From Nocardia sienata NBRC 100364 (GTDB lineage Bacteria > Actinomycetota > Actinomycetes > Mycobacteriales > Mycobacteriaceae), in contig NZ_BDBX01000005.1 of NCBI RefSeq assembly GCF_001613205.1, forward strand, positions 1 through 64,000: a stretch of 64,000 nt of DNA. The letters run 5' to 3'. The notes below the pieces were generated by a model. The model was given only the letters and a program-made list of their open reading frames with translations, ran no database searches and was not told the origin of the DNA. Position 1 is the first letter of the stretch; every line of letters starts with the position of its first letter. This document shows positions 23,682 through 32,101 of this stretch, piece after piece. The translations under genes were made by a program, and so were the position numbers.

Positions 23682-23703
23682 ACTACTGGGTTACGCTGGA
23701 CGT

Positions 23704-24201
23704 ATGACCGAGACGCGATGGCTCGACGAGCGCGAGCGCCGGGCCTGGCGGGGCTACCTGACGATGCATGCCCGGTTGGTCGCCCGCCTGCACCGGCAGC
23801 TACAGCAGGATTCGGGTCTGTCGCTGGCCGATTTCGACGTCCTGGTCCAGCTCACCGACCGGTCCGAGCCGCGGATGCGAGTGGGCGAGCTGGGCCAGGC
23901 CTTGCAATGGGAGAAGAGCCGGCTTTCCCACCACCTGGGCCGGATGCAGCGGCGCGGGCTGGTACTGCGCGAGGACTGCCCGGACGACGCCCGCGGCGCC
24001 TACATCGCGCTCACCGAGCAGGGCCGTGCCGCGATCGAACAAGCCGCGCCGCGACATGTCGACACCGTGCGCGAGCTGATCTTCGACGCCCTCACCGACG
24101 ACCAGGTGGATGCCCTGGCGTCGATCGCCGGCCGCATCCTCGACAAACTCGACGACACGGACGAGGACCGTTCGGCAGGGCGCGCTCTACCTCCTCGGTG
24201 A
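23704..24201 (+). CDS. MarR-family transcriptional regulator
   Basis: 165 residues from ATG 23704. The winged helix is at about 35-105 (SLADFDVLVQLTDRSEPRMRVGELGQALQWEKSRLSHHLGRMQRRGLV, then RGAYIALTEQG, the wing). No Cys suggests it is not a thiol sensor of the OhrR type. Its divergence from yceI and the paired TGATRTGTCA boxes suggest it represses both. There is no clear ribosome site, so the transcript may have a very short leader. Confidence 0.92.
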   Translation: MTETRWLDERERRAWRGYLTMHARLVARLHRQLQQDSGLSLADFDVLVQLTDRSEPRMRVGELGQALQWEKSRLSHHLGRMQRRGLVLREDCPDDARGAYIALTEQGRAAIEQAAPRHVDTVRELIFDALTDDQVDALASIAGRILDKLDDTDEDRSAGRALPPR

Positions 24202-24247
24202 ACACGGCCGCCGAATCGTGCGCATATCTCCTCGATTCGCCGCACCG

Positions 24248-24272
24248 CCGGAGCCTTCGCTTCGGCCTCCGG
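24248..24272. terminator. Hairpin between convergent marR and araC genes
   Basis: CCGGAG and CTCCGG arms, with inner CC/GG pairs, lie between the stops of two convergent genes. Confidence 0.4.
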
Positions 24273-24278
24273 GCCGAC

Positions 24279-25229
24279 TCACCCGCTGTGGTGCAGAACG
24301 TCGGAGGGGCTACGCCCATAACAGCGGTAGTAGGCGGCGGCGAAGCGCCCCGGGTGGGCGAATCCCCACGCACGGGCGATAGAGGCGACGGTCTGTCCAT
24401 CGCCGGGGGCCGCCGCGAGGAGTCGTTCGTGCGCCCCCGCCAGCCGTAGCCGCTGCAGGTAACGCAGCGGAGTGGTGCCGAGATGGCGGCGAAATGCCAG
24501 CTGCAGGGCCCGCGGGGTGACGAAGGCCGCCGCAGCGACCGCGGCGACGGTAATGTCGTCGTGCACATTGGTTTCCAGGTAGGCGATGGCGCGACGCACC
24601 GTGTCGGGATGGGCGTCGCGGCGGTCGGCTGCCCCCGGTGCGGTGACCGCGGTGGTGGACACGGTCGCCAGTACTGTCGCTGCCAGATAGTCGGTGGCGG
24701 TCGCGATCAGCAGTGGATTGCCCGCGGTGGCGGGGTCGGCGGCGAGGTTCTTCAGATGCGTGATCGCCTCGGTGAGCCGACGGGTGGCGGCCGGAGTGCG
24801 CGGCGCGGCAGCGGTGATCCGCACCGGTGTCCCGCCCTCGCCGGCGGCCAAGCGGTCCAACAGTGTCGAATCGAACAGGGTGAGGTCGTAGCGGCCGGCG
24901 TGGATGATTCCCGCGGACGGAAGCTCGTTCGCACCGAGCAGCCCGATCCGGCCGGGCGTGAGGTCCTCGGTTCCGCCGCCGGGACCGTTGTGTGCGATCG
25001 CTCCGGCGTGCACACTCGCCAGACACAGCGTGTCCGACCGCTCGACACCGTAGGAGAGATCGAACCCGAGAGCGATCCGGTCCAGTGTGACGGGACCCAG
25101 CACGTCGCGGCGCAGGCCCACCGAGGTGTGCCGCGGGCCGGTGTGGCCGATCGACACCCCGGGGTACGCGGTACGAAGAAATGCCTCTATCTCGCCGAGG
25201 TTTTCGCTGTGGAACACCGGATAGCGCAC
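24279..25229 (-). CDS. AraC-family transcriptional regulator
   Basis: 316 residues. The N-terminal part (DTLCLASVHAGAIAHN, then LTPGRIGLLGANELPSAGIIHAGRYDL) resembles the AraC-type ligand/dimer domain of benzoate- and alkane-type regulators. The C-terminal double HTH is at about 215-314 (ITVAAVAAAAFVTPRALQLAFRRHLGTTPLRYLQRLRLAGAHERL and VASIARAWGFAHPGRFAAAYY). It is expressed alone, convergent with marR. The effector and targets are unknown. Start GTG 25229; the ribosome site is weak. Confidence 0.9.
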   Translation of the reverse strand: MRYPVFHSENLGEIEAFLRTAYPGVSIGHTGPRHTSVGLRRDVLGPVTLDRIALGFDLSYGVERSDTLCLASVHAGAIAHNGPGGGTEDLTPGRIGLLGANELPSAGIIHAGRYDLTLFDSTLLDRLAAGEGGTPVRITAAAPRTPAATRRLTEAITHLKNLAADPATAGNPLLIATATDYLAATVLATVSTTAVTAPGAADRRDAHPDTVRRAIAYLETNVHDDITVAAVAAAAFVTPRALQLAFRRHLGTTPLRYLQRLRLAGAHERLLAAAPGDGQTVASIARAWGFAHPGRFAAAYYRCYGRSPSDVLHHSG

Positions 25230-25342
25230 CGCCTAGGATTTCTTTCGGAGCCCTCGGCCGCCGGTTGGACGAGAACCCACCGGAGCACGATTCGAATCGG
25301 CCAAGGGCACGCCACTCGGCCTATCGCCGGGGCGGCAACGGG

Positions 25343-25543
25343 TCAGGCGGCCCTACGGCCGCGGGGCATCGGGACACCGTCCATGACCTCTGTCCACCAG
25401 CTCTGCAGCGGGCTGGGGTCGGGCCATTGCACGTCGATATCGCGCGGGACGACCCGGCCCGGCGACGATTCGCCGACGGAGGCCGACCCGGTGATCACGG
25501 AAGCGGCGGCAGTACTGGTCATGACAACATTGCTGGCTGACAT
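25343..25543 (-). CDS. Unknown 66-aa protein downstream of hsp20
   Basis: 66 residues from ATG 25543, with AGGAG eight to nine bases upstream and good codon bias. The first 25 residues are Ser/Thr/Ala/Val rich without a clear membrane helix; the middle reads RDIDVQWPDPSPLQSWWTEV, and the end is basic (PRGRRAA). No family is recognised. A leader-like first half and an aromatic core would also fit a peptide precursor, but no modifying enzyme or exporter is adjacent. It lies 136 bases downstream of hsp20 on the same strand. Confidence 0.6.
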   Translation of the reverse strand: MSASNVVMTSTAAASVITGSASVGESSPGRVVPRDIDVQWPDPSPLQSWWTEVMDGVPMPRGRRAA

Positions 25544-25679
25544 GCGGGTGACTCCTGGGCAGCGGGCGGCGGGCCCGGCGCATTCGGCGGGCCCACCGCC
25601 GGAGGGACTAGGAGAGATCGGATGGACAGCGTCGGCCGAACCATTTCACGTTCACCGGTACGGCCGCCGGGCGGGGCCG

Positions 25680-26102
25680 TCAGGCGCTGATGGCCTGCCG
25701 CTCGCTGTCGTGGCGGGCGACCTCGATCTTGCGTGGTTTGGCCTTCTCCGACACCGGAATGACCAACCGTAGGACGCCGTCGCGGTAGTCGGCCCGGATC
25801 GCCTCGGTATCGAGGTTCTCGCCGAGGAACAGCTGTCGGCTGAACACCCCGCGGGTGCGTTCGGCCGCGATCATCGACCGGCTCGAGTTCAGCTCCGGCC
25901 GTGACGCGCGCACGGTCACCACATTGCGTTCGACATCGAGGTCCAGCGAATCAGGGTCGATCCCGGGCAGGTCCAGTTCCACGAAGAATTCGTCGCCCTC
26001 ACGCCAGGCGTCCATCGGCATCACTGCCGGGCGCGCCGGGGTACCGAACACCTGCTGGGTCAGGCGGTCCAGGTCGCGGAAGGGGTCGGTACGCATCAGC
26101 AT
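25680..26102 (-). CDS. hsp20: Hsp20/alpha-crystallin small heat shock protein
   Basis: 140 residues from ATG 26102 behind GGAGGTGG. It starts [20 protein letters not shown] and carries an alpha-crystallin domain at about 30-125 ([36 protein letters not shown], then [19 protein letters not shown] with the conserved GVL). It is an ATP-independent holdase that protects unfolded proteins. The upstream region holds a CIRCE element and a second, longer palindrome, so it is under at least one heat-shock repressor (HrcA) and perhaps another factor. Confidence 0.95.
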   Translation of the reverse strand: MLMRTDPFRDLDRLTQQVFGTPARPAVMPMDAWREGDEFFVELDLPGIDPDSLDLDVERNVVTVRASRPELNSSRSMIAAERTRGVFSRQLFLGENLDTEAIRADYRDGVLRLVIPVSEKAKPRKIEVARHDSERQAISA

Positions 26103-26149
26103 GGTCGCCACCTCCAGTTCACTCCATTTCACTGTCGAAGGGAACTAAG

Positions 26150-26177
26150 ATTATCTGTGTCATCTGACAGAGATAAT
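26150..26177. promoter_or_regulatory. 28-bp palindrome between CIRCE and hsp20
   Basis: ATTATCTGTGTCA and TGACAGAGATAAT flank TC; 12 of 13 positions match. It is very AT-rich for this genome and lies just downstream of the likely -10, at the expected start of transcription. It does not match CIRCE, the HspR HAIR motif or the Streptomyces RheA site, so it looks like a second operator. Confidence 0.65.
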
Positions 26178-26179
26178 TT

Positions 26180-26206
26180 TTAGCACTCTCCACAGAGGAG
26201 TGCAAG
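26180..26206 (-). promoter_or_regulatory. CIRCE element (HrcA operator) of hsp20
   Basis: TTAGCACTC-N9-GAGTGCAAG against the consensus TTAGCACTC-N9-GAGTGCTAA: left arm perfect, right arm 7 of 9. On the minus strand, TTGCAC and TAAAAA inside the element are 17 bases apart and could be the -35 and -10, so HrcA would cover the promoter. Confidence 0.85.
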
Positions 26207-26439
26207 TGGTGCCGGTAGAAAATATGACGCATCGAACAAGGCGAAGCAGTCCCTCCGGCCTGGGAGGGCGCCCAGGAGTGGAGGGGTGCACCCGGCGACG
26301 ACCCCGGTGGACCACCGCTTCGGTGGTGTCCCGCGCCGCGCCCCGCCGCGCAGCACGCCGCCGCATCGAACGACCGAGGCGGCGGCCACTGCGCGACTCC
26401 ACACGAGCAGTTCCGTGACAACGCGCCGGGTTGCGGCGG
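26207..26439. other. Intergenic region upstream of hsp20, with a hairpin at 26312-26326
   Basis: No convincing gene on either strand. CCACCG-CTT-CGGTGG at 26312-26326 may terminate the minus-strand GNAT gene that ends at 26440. Confidence 0.4.
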
Positions 26440-27162
26440 CTACGGAATGCGATACCCCCGGAAGATCACGGATACGCGGGACCGGAAGCCGAGCCGCTCA
26501 TAGAGGGCGATCGCACCCGTGTTCCCTTCCGCGACATGCAGAAATGGATATTCGCCACGGGCCTCGATACGGGTGATGAGCGCACGGATCAGGTGGGCCG
26601 CATGGCCCTGACCCCGCGCTTCGGGGGCGGTACAGACGGCACTGATCTCGGTCCACCCCGGTGGCCGGAGCCGTTCCCCCGCCATGGCCACCAACCGGCC
26701 GCTGTCGCGGATACCGAGGTAGGTGCCGAGTTCCCGGGTGCGCGGCCGGAAGGGGCCCGGCCGGGTGCGCGCGACGAGGTCGAGCATTTCGGGCACGTCG
26801 TCCACCCCCAGTTCGACCACCCCGCGATCAGCCGTCGGAGCGGGCGAGCCGCCGCCGGAGAAGATCATCTGCCGGCCCGCGAGGGTGAAGACCTCTTCCC
26901 AGTCCACCGGCGGCGCCGCCGCACAGCTGAACATATCGGCGAGTTCGCCCGGTCCGAGCAGCCGCGCGAGATCGGCCCAGGCCTGTGGATCCGGATCCAC
27001 ACCGACCGCGGCGAAGGTCGCGACATCGGGCAGGTAGGTGAGGGCCCGGCCGCTCCGGCGGGCCAGATGCGCATGGCGCCCGCGCAGTGATTCGCCCACC
27101 GGGTCGTCCAGCACAGCGGTGTCCAGGGCCACCGCGGTACCGCAGATCTCGTCGTTCGCCAC
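26440..27162 (-). CDS. GNAT family N-acetyltransferase
   Basis: 240 residues from GTG 27162. The acetyl-CoA binding motif is near the C-terminus (AVCTAPEARGQGHAAHLIRALITRIEARG; the Q/R-x-x-G-x-G/A loop is RGQGHA), followed by FLHVAEGNTGAIALYERLGFR, the usual motif B. The N-terminal half is a divergent GNAT-like domain. A CATACT hexamer seven bases before the GTG and no ribosome site suggest a leaderless transcript. Substrate unknown. Confidence 0.85.
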   Translation of the reverse strand: MANDEICGTAVALDTAVLDDPVGESLRGRHAHLARRSGRALTYLPDVATFAAVGVDPDPQAWADLARLLGPGELADMFSCAAAPPVDWEEVFTLAGRQMIFSGGGSPAPTADRGVVELGVDDVPEMLDLVARTRPGPFRPRTRELGTYLGIRDSGRLVAMAGERLRPPGWTEISAVCTAPEARGQGHAAHLIRALITRIEARGEYPFLHVAEGNTGAIALYERLGFRSRVSVIFRGYRIP

Positions 27163-27310
27163 CCGCCGAGTATGCCGGGCGGCGCAAACCACGACCGGGA
27201 GACCCCGGACACGCAGAGAGCCGGGAAACCGGGGTAGGCGGACAGGCGGGGCTAGCGTGGGGCGGCGTGCCGGCCGGGCACAGCGAAGCGCCCTTCGACG
27301 GGAGGTAGCG

Positions 27311-28627
27311 ATGTCTGTGGTGATCCGGGGGATCGGGTGGATCACGCTGTACGTGGCGGTGGCGGTGGTGCCGCTGATCTTCGCCGTCATCGGACCCGTC
27401 GAGGGCGGACGGGGGTTCTGGGTGGAATTCTCGGTGGCGCTGGGCTTCGTGGGAATGTCGATGCTCGGCGCGCAGTTCGCACTGGTCGCCCGTTTCCGGG
27501 CTGTCGCGGCACCTTTCGGTGAAGACGCCCTGGTGCAGTTCCACCGCCAGGTCTCCTATGTGGCACTGGCGTTCGTTCTCGCCCACCCGATCCTGCTCCA
27601 GATCGGGGGCGTCGACACCGTGGCGCTGCTGAACCTCGCCGAGGCGCCGTGGCGGGCCCGCTGCGCGGTGGCGTCCACGGTGCTGCTGCTGGTCGTGGTG
27701 GCGACCTCGGTGTGGCGGCGGCGCCTGCGGATCCGCTACGAAGTGTGGCAGTTGGCGCACGGCGTGCTCTCGGTGGCGGTGGTGGCCCTGGCGCTGGCAC
27801 ATATGCTGCTGGTCGGTTACTACCTAGACGCCCTCTGGAAGGTGTGGTTGTGGACGGTGATGACCCTCGCGCTGGTCGGGCTGCTGGTGTGGGTGCGGGT
27901 CCTCGCGCCGATCCGGCGACTGCGGCGGCCATGGCGCGTCGAGCAGAACACCGCCGAACGTGGTGATGCCCGGACACTGATCCTCACTCCGGCCGGACAC
28001 GACGGTCTGCGGTTCGCGCCGGGACAGTTCGGGTGGCTGACCGTCGGCCGATCCCCCTTTGCCGTCACGGCGCACCCTTTCTCCTTCTCATCCAGCGTCG
28101 AAGACCCCGACCGAGTCGAGATCACCATAAAGGCGCTGGGCGATTTCAGCTCCACCGTCGGCGACATCGCACCCGGGACCCACGCCTTCCTCGACGGCCC
28201 GCACGGAGTGTTCAGCCCCGACCGCCATGAAGGCCCGGGATTCGTGCTGATCGCGGGCGGCGTCGGCATCACCCCCATGGTCTCGATGCTGCGCACCATG
28301 GCCGACCGCGGCGACCGCCGCCCCTTTCTGCTGATCTACGCGGTCCGGACCATGGTCGAACAGACTTTCGGCGACGATATCCGCGCGCTGTCCCGGAGTC
28401 TGGACCTCACCACGGTGCCGGTCCCCCAGGACCCACCACCGGAGTGGGAAGGCGAGAACGGGTTCGTGGACCGCGCACTGCTGCAGCGCCACCTCCCCGA
28501 CCGATATCGACACCGGCAGTTCTTCATCTGCGGGCCCACCCCCATGGTCACCGCCATGGAGGACGCCCTCGCCGCCCTGGGCGTACCGGCCGACCGCGTT
28601 CATACCGAACGATTCACCTTCGTCTGA
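27311..28627 (+). CDS. Ferric-reductase-like membrane flavoprotein (NOX/FRE type)
   Basis: 438 residues. Six membrane helices occupy about 1-205, with paired His on helices (FHRQVSYVALAFVLAHP; WQLAHGVLSVAVVALALAHM) that can hold heme. A ferredoxin-reductase-type domain follows: FAD motif HPFSFSSSVED near 255-265, NAD motif LIAGGVGITPMVSML near 310-324, and ICGPTPMVTAME near the end. It likely moves electrons from NAD(P)H across the membrane to ferric iron or oxygen. GGAGG lies eight bases before ATG 27311. A 29-aa membrane peptide gene follows closely. Confidence 0.9.
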   Translation: MSVVIRGIGWITLYVAVAVVPLIFAVIGPVEGGRGFWVEFSVALGFVGMSMLGAQFALVARFRAVAAPFGEDALVQFHRQVSYVALAFVLAHPILLQIGGVDTVALLNLAEAPWRARCAVASTVLLLVVVATSVWRRRLRIRYEVWQLAHGVLSVAVVALALAHMLLVGYYLDALWKVWLWTVMTLALVGLLVWVRVLAPIRRLRRPWRVEQNTAERGDARTLILTPAGHDGLRFAPGQFGWLTVGRSPFAVTAHPFSFSSSVEDPDRVEITIKALGDFSSTVGDIAPGTHAFLDGPHGVFSPDRHEGPGFVLIAGGVGITPMVSMLRTMADRGDRRPFLLIYAVRTMVEQTFGDDIRALSRSLDLTTVPVPQDPPPEWEGENGFVDRALLQRHLPDRYRHRQFFICGPTPMVTAMEDALAALGVPADRVHTERFTFV

Positions 28628-28642
28628 TCCGGAGGCCCAACT

Positions 28643-28732
28643 GTGCGACACACCTACACCACCCGCGCCGTATGGGCGATCACCCTCGTCCTGCTCGCCG
28701 CCTGCGCCTGGTTCGCCCTGGCACTCGCCTGA
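28643..28732 (+). CDS. 29-aa single-helix membrane peptide
   Basis: From GTG 28643, with a perfect GGAGG seven bases upstream, to TGA 28732. The peptide has a short polar start (RHTYTTRA) and one hydrophobic helix (AITLVLLAACAWFALALA). It follows the flavoprotein gene by 15 bases, so it is probably co-transcribed and may be a small subunit or stabiliser of that membrane complex. It is too short for standard gene finders. Confidence 0.6.
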   Translation: MRHTYTTRAVWAITLVLLAACAWFALALA

Positions 28733-28793
28733 GTCGGCAACGGCCGGCCAAAACTGTTGTCCCGGTGTGCACAGCGCGATAACCTCAATCGAG

Positions 28794-28812
28794 TTAGCAG
28801 AGGCTAACCTCT
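28794..28812 (+). promoter_or_regulatory. DtxR/IdeR-like iron box before the ABC importer
   Basis: TTAGCAGAGGCTAACCTCT matches 14 of 19 positions of the DtxR/IdeR consensus (TTAGGTTAGSCTAACCTAA), with the right half-site intact, and includes GTTAGC-AGAG-GCTAAC as a perfect inverted repeat. It ends 27 bases before the importer's first gene. Confidence 0.65.
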
Positions 28813-28839
28813 GATCGAGCAAGCGGACGAGGTCGGGTA

Positions 28840-30375
28840 GTGGATATCAACAGGCGCCGACTGCTCCGAGCCGGCCTCGGTGTGAGCGCGATTCTGGCAG
28901 TCGCCGCGTGCGGAAGCAATTCGCCCGGTTCGAGTCACGACGCCGGTGGTCCGCCCAGACGTGGCGGAGCTCTGCGCGTCGGGGCGCTGGGTAAGTCGTC
29001 CAAGATCGAGCGCGACCCCCACGCCACGCTGAGCAACGACAGCGATTTCCTGATCATGTCGCTTCTCTACGATCCGCTGACCGTGCCCGGCGCCGACCCC
29101 AATGTGGCTCCGCGGCTGGCGGCTCGCTGGGAGGCGGACGCGGACCAGCGCAAGTGGACTTTCACTCTCGCCGAAGGTGCGAGTTTCCATGACGGACGGC
29201 CGGTCACCTCGGCGGATGTGGTGTGGTCGCTTCGCCGGTTGCGCGAGATAGCCGGGGAAACCAAGGTTCCGGTGTCTTCGGTGGCCGACATCCGGCCCGC
29301 GGGCCGGGCTGCGGTGGAGCTCACCTGCGCTGCTCCGAACAGTCAGCTGCCGCTGCTGCTGCGGATGATGACATTCGTGGTACCCGAGGGCACCACCGAT
29401 TTCGCCAGGGGGGTGGGTAGCGGTCCGTTCCGGCTCGAGTCCTTCGACCGCGGCAACGCGCGGCTGGTGCGTAACGATGCGTGGCACGGCGGCCCGCCCC
29501 TGCTCGACGCGATCGAGGTCACTTTGTTCGAGAGCCCGGAGTCGATGTCGAACGCGATCATGGCCGGTCAGATCGATCTGGCTTCCAGTGTCGGCGCGGT
29601 GGCCGGGCGCACCGCGGAACGCCGAGGTGATCTGAAGGTCGTCCGGCGGCCCGACGATGTCGCGGTGGCGATCGCGATGCGCACCTCGGACGGGCCGTTC
29701 GCCGATCCGCGGGTGCGGGAAGCACTGCGTCTCATCGTCGATCGCGACGCGATGGTGGCACAGGTCCTGTCGGGGTACGGCACGGTCGCCAACGATGTTC
29801 TCGGTACCGCGGATCCGAGCCTCGACCGCTCCCTGCCACAGCGCACGCGCCATATCGACCGGGCGAAGGCACTGCTGGCGGAGGCGAAGTTCGACACGTC
29901 CAAGACCTATCGGCTGGTGACCAAACAGGAGGCCGCCGGCGAAGTCGACTCCGCGCGAGTCTTCGCCACCCAGGCCGCAGATGCCGGCCTGACGATCGAG
30001 GTCGTCGTCCAAGAGGCCAACGACTTCTACGACCGGACCTGGCTGCAGGCGCCTCTCTACACGGTCAACTGGGGCACCAACGACTCGGTGGTGTTCTTCG
30101 CCAGCAAGGTCATGACATCGCAGACCGCGTGGAACGAGACCCACTTCGCCGATCCTGCCTTCGACAAGGCCTACGCCCGGGCACTCGCCGCGCCCGCCGG
30201 TACCGAATTCATCGAGGCGAGCCGGGAAATCCAGCAGATCCAGTACGACCGTGGTGGTTACATCGTGTGGGGCATGGCCGACGGAATCGATATCGCCGCG
30301 GCCTCGGTTCAGGGGCTGCCCGACCTCGGCGGGTACGGCCGGGTACAGCTCGAACGAGCGTGGTTGTCGAGTTGA
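28840..30375 (+). CDS. ABC transporter substrate-binding lipoprotein (peptide/nickel/opine class)
   Basis: 511 residues from GTG 28840. It opens with a lipoprotein signal that carries a twin-arginine-like stretch (NRRRLLRAGLGVSAILAVAAC; lipid-modified Cys24). The mature part is a family 5 extracellular solute-binding protein: DFLIMSLLYDPLTV, TFTLAEGASFHDGRPVTSADVVWSLRR, GSGPFRLESFDRGNARLVRND. This class carries peptides, nickel chelates, opine metallophores or heme. The DtxR-like box upstream suggests metal-linked expression. It overlaps the next gene. Confidence 0.88.
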   Translation: MDINRRRLLRAGLGVSAILAVAACGSNSPGSSHDAGGPPRRGGALRVGALGKSSKIERDPHATLSNDSDFLIMSLLYDPLTVPGADPNVAPRLAARWEADADQRKWTFTLAEGASFHDGRPVTSADVVWSLRRLREIAGETKVPVSSVADIRPAGRAAVELTCAAPNSQLPLLLRMMTFVVPEGTTDFARGVGSGPFRLESFDRGNARLVRNDAWHGGPPLLDAIEVTLFESPESMSNAIMAGQIDLASSVGAVAGRTAERRGDLKVVRRPDDVAVAIAMRTSDGPFADPRVREALRLIVDRDAMVAQVLSGYGTVANDVLGTADPSLDRSLPQRTRHIDRAKALLAEAKFDTSKTYRLVTKQEAAGEVDSARVFATQAADAGLTIEVVVQEANDFYDRTWLQAPLYTVNWGTNDSVVFFASKVMTSQTAWNETHFADPAFDKAYARALAAPAGTEFIEASREIQQIQYDRGGYIVWGMADGIDIAAASVQGLPDLGGYGRVQLERAWLSS

Positions 30376-31301
30376 GGAAGGTCGCCGGTCTGGTGGCGCG
30401 CCGGCTCGCTCTGCTGTTCGTCCTGCTCGCCCTGGTCTTCCTGGTGGTCGATCTGCTGCCGGGCAATGCCGCCCGCGCCGTGCTCGGGCGGGACGCGCCG
30501 GCGGATCGAATCGCCGCCAAAGAACACGAACTGGGTCTCGACCGCCCGTTGCCGGAGCGTTTCCGGTCCTGGTTCACCGGTGCCGTGACGGGCGATTTCG
30601 GTACCACCGCCCATGGGCAGTCGGTGAACGAGCTGCTCGCCGAGAACTTTCCCCAGACACTACTGCTTGCCTCGCTCGCCATGCTGGTCACCGTGACGGT
30701 CTCGCTGCTGTGCGGGATGTGGTGGGCGGCACGGCCCTCCGGTCTCGCCGCGCGGGTACTGCAACCGGGAACAGCCTTCGCCACCGCGATTCCGGAGTTC
30801 GTCGTGGCGATCCTTCTCGTGCTGGTGTTCTCGTTGTGGCTGGGTGTCCTGCCTTCGGTGACCTTCACCGATCGATCGGGCTACCCGGCCGGCCCGGAAA
30901 TGCTGGTGCTGCCGGTCCTCGCGCTGGCGATACCGCAGGCGGCCTGGAACGCGCGTGTCGTCCGGGGCGCGGTGCTCGACGCGGCGACGGCTCCCCACGT
31001 CGTCAACGCCCTGTTGAACGGACTGCCGGAGCGGACGGTCCTGCTCCGGCATGTGGTTCCGTTCGCGCTGCCGGCCATCGCGGCGTCCTTCGCCACCTCG
31101 GTGGGGACCCTGTTCGGCGGCGCCCTCGTCGTGGAGACGATATTCAACTACCCGGGGGTGGGTGCGCTGATCGCCGGCTCCGTATCCGACCGCGATACGG
31201 CGCTGGTCGCCGCGATCGTGGCGCTGACCGGCACAACCATCATGTGTGTACTGCTGGCGGCCGACGGCATCCGTATCCGGGCGAACCGGGGCCGTCGATG
31301 A
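30360..31301 (+). CDS. ABC transporter permease (DppB/OppB type)
   Basis: About 313 residues from GTG 30360, overlapping the binding-protein stop by 16 bases; TTG 30372 is an alternative. Six membrane helices are visible. The start (RRLALLFVLLALVFLVVDLLPGN) and the LGLDRPLPERFRSWFTGAVTGDFGTT stretch are typical of DppB. The EAA-type loop is VVNALLNGLPERTVLLRHVVPFALPA. It is the first of two pore subunits of the importer. Confidence 0.88.
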   Translation: MVVELRKVAGLVARRLALLFVLLALVFLVVDLLPGNAARAVLGRDAPADRIAAKEHELGLDRPLPERFRSWFTGAVTGDFGTTAHGQSVNELLAENFPQTLLLASLAMLVTVTVSLLCGMWWAARPSGLAARVLQPGTAFATAIPEFVVAILLVLVFSLWLGVLPSVTFTDRSGYPAGPEMLVLPVLALAIPQAAWNARVVRGAVLDAATAPHVVNALLNGLPERTVLLRHVVPFALPAIAASFATSVGTLFGGALVVETIFNYPGVGALIAGSVSDRDTALVAAIVALTGTTIMCVLLAADGIRIRANRGRR

Positions 31302-32101
31302 TGCCCGTACTCACTCGCCGCAGGGCCGCGGCGGCCGTATCCCCCGCCGTCCTGATCGCCGCGCTCGCGGTGGCCGGCCCCTTCCTCGCGCCGCATCCGG
31401 TCGACCATCCGGTGGGCATCGCGTTCGAAGAGCCCAGCGGCCATGCCTGGCTGGGCGGTGACCGGGTCGGCCAGGATGTCGCGAGCCGGCTGCTGCACGG
31501 TGGCTGGGGGTTGCTGGTTGTCGCAGCGGTCATCGCCGGGCTGGTCACCACCTGCGCGGCCGTCCTGGGTTCGACGGCCGCGCTGCACGCGCGCGCCGGC
31601 GCGTGGATCGAACGCGCCGCGGATCTGTGCATGCTGCTGCCGCCGGTGCTGGCGATTCTGCTGTTCATGCTGTCCTGGCCCGAGTCCGGTACCGCCGGCC
31701 TCATCACTGTCGCGGTCGTTGCGGGAACCCCTTATTCGGCACGCGTATTCGCCGCGGCCGCGAGTGGTGTCGCGCGTTCGGGCTTCGTCGAGGCCGCCCG
31801 AGCGCGCGGCGAACGACTGGGTTACCTGGTATTGCGCGAATTGCTGCCGAACCTGCGTCACACACTGCTCACTCAACTCGGTTTGCGGTTCGTGGAGGGC
31901 ATCTACATCGTCAGTACGGTGTCGTTTCTGCAGTTGCCGGCCTCGTTGGGTGAGGCCAATTGGGCGGTGATGGTACGGGAGAACGCGCCGGGCATCCTGC
32001 TCAATCCGGCGGCGGTGCTGGCCCCGAGTCTGGCGATCGGCCTGCTGGCCGTGAGCGTCAACAGCGCCGTGACGGCCTTTGCCGGAGAGCGACCGATATG
32101 A
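31298..32101 (+). CDS. ABC transporter permease (DppC/OppC type)
   Basis: 267 residues, overlapping the preceding gene by four bases. About six membrane helices. It has the DppC features GHAWLGGDRVGQDVASRLLHGGWGLLVV near 50-80 and the EAA loop FVEAARARGERLGYLVLRELLPNL, followed by QLPASLGEANWAVMV. It forms the channel with the preceding permease. Confidence 0.88.
   Translation: MMPVLTRRRAAAAVSPAVLIAALAVAGPFLAPHPVDHPVGIAFEEPSGHAWLGGDRVGQDVASRLLHGGWGLLVVAAVIAGLVTTCAAVLGSTAALHARAGAWIERAADLCMLLPPVLAILLFMLSWPESGTAGLITVAVVAGTPYSARVFAAAASGVARSGFVEAARARGERLGYLVLRELLPNLRHTLLTQLGLRFVEGIYIVSTVSFLQLPASLGEANWAVMVRENAPGILLNPAAVLAPSLAIGLLAVSVNSAVTAFAGERPI

Noticed and set aside
26103..26206. HspR (HAIR) or RheA operator at hsp20
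   Set aside because: The sequence does not match CTTGAGT-N7-ACTCAAG or the RheA inverted repeat; CIRCE is clear instead.
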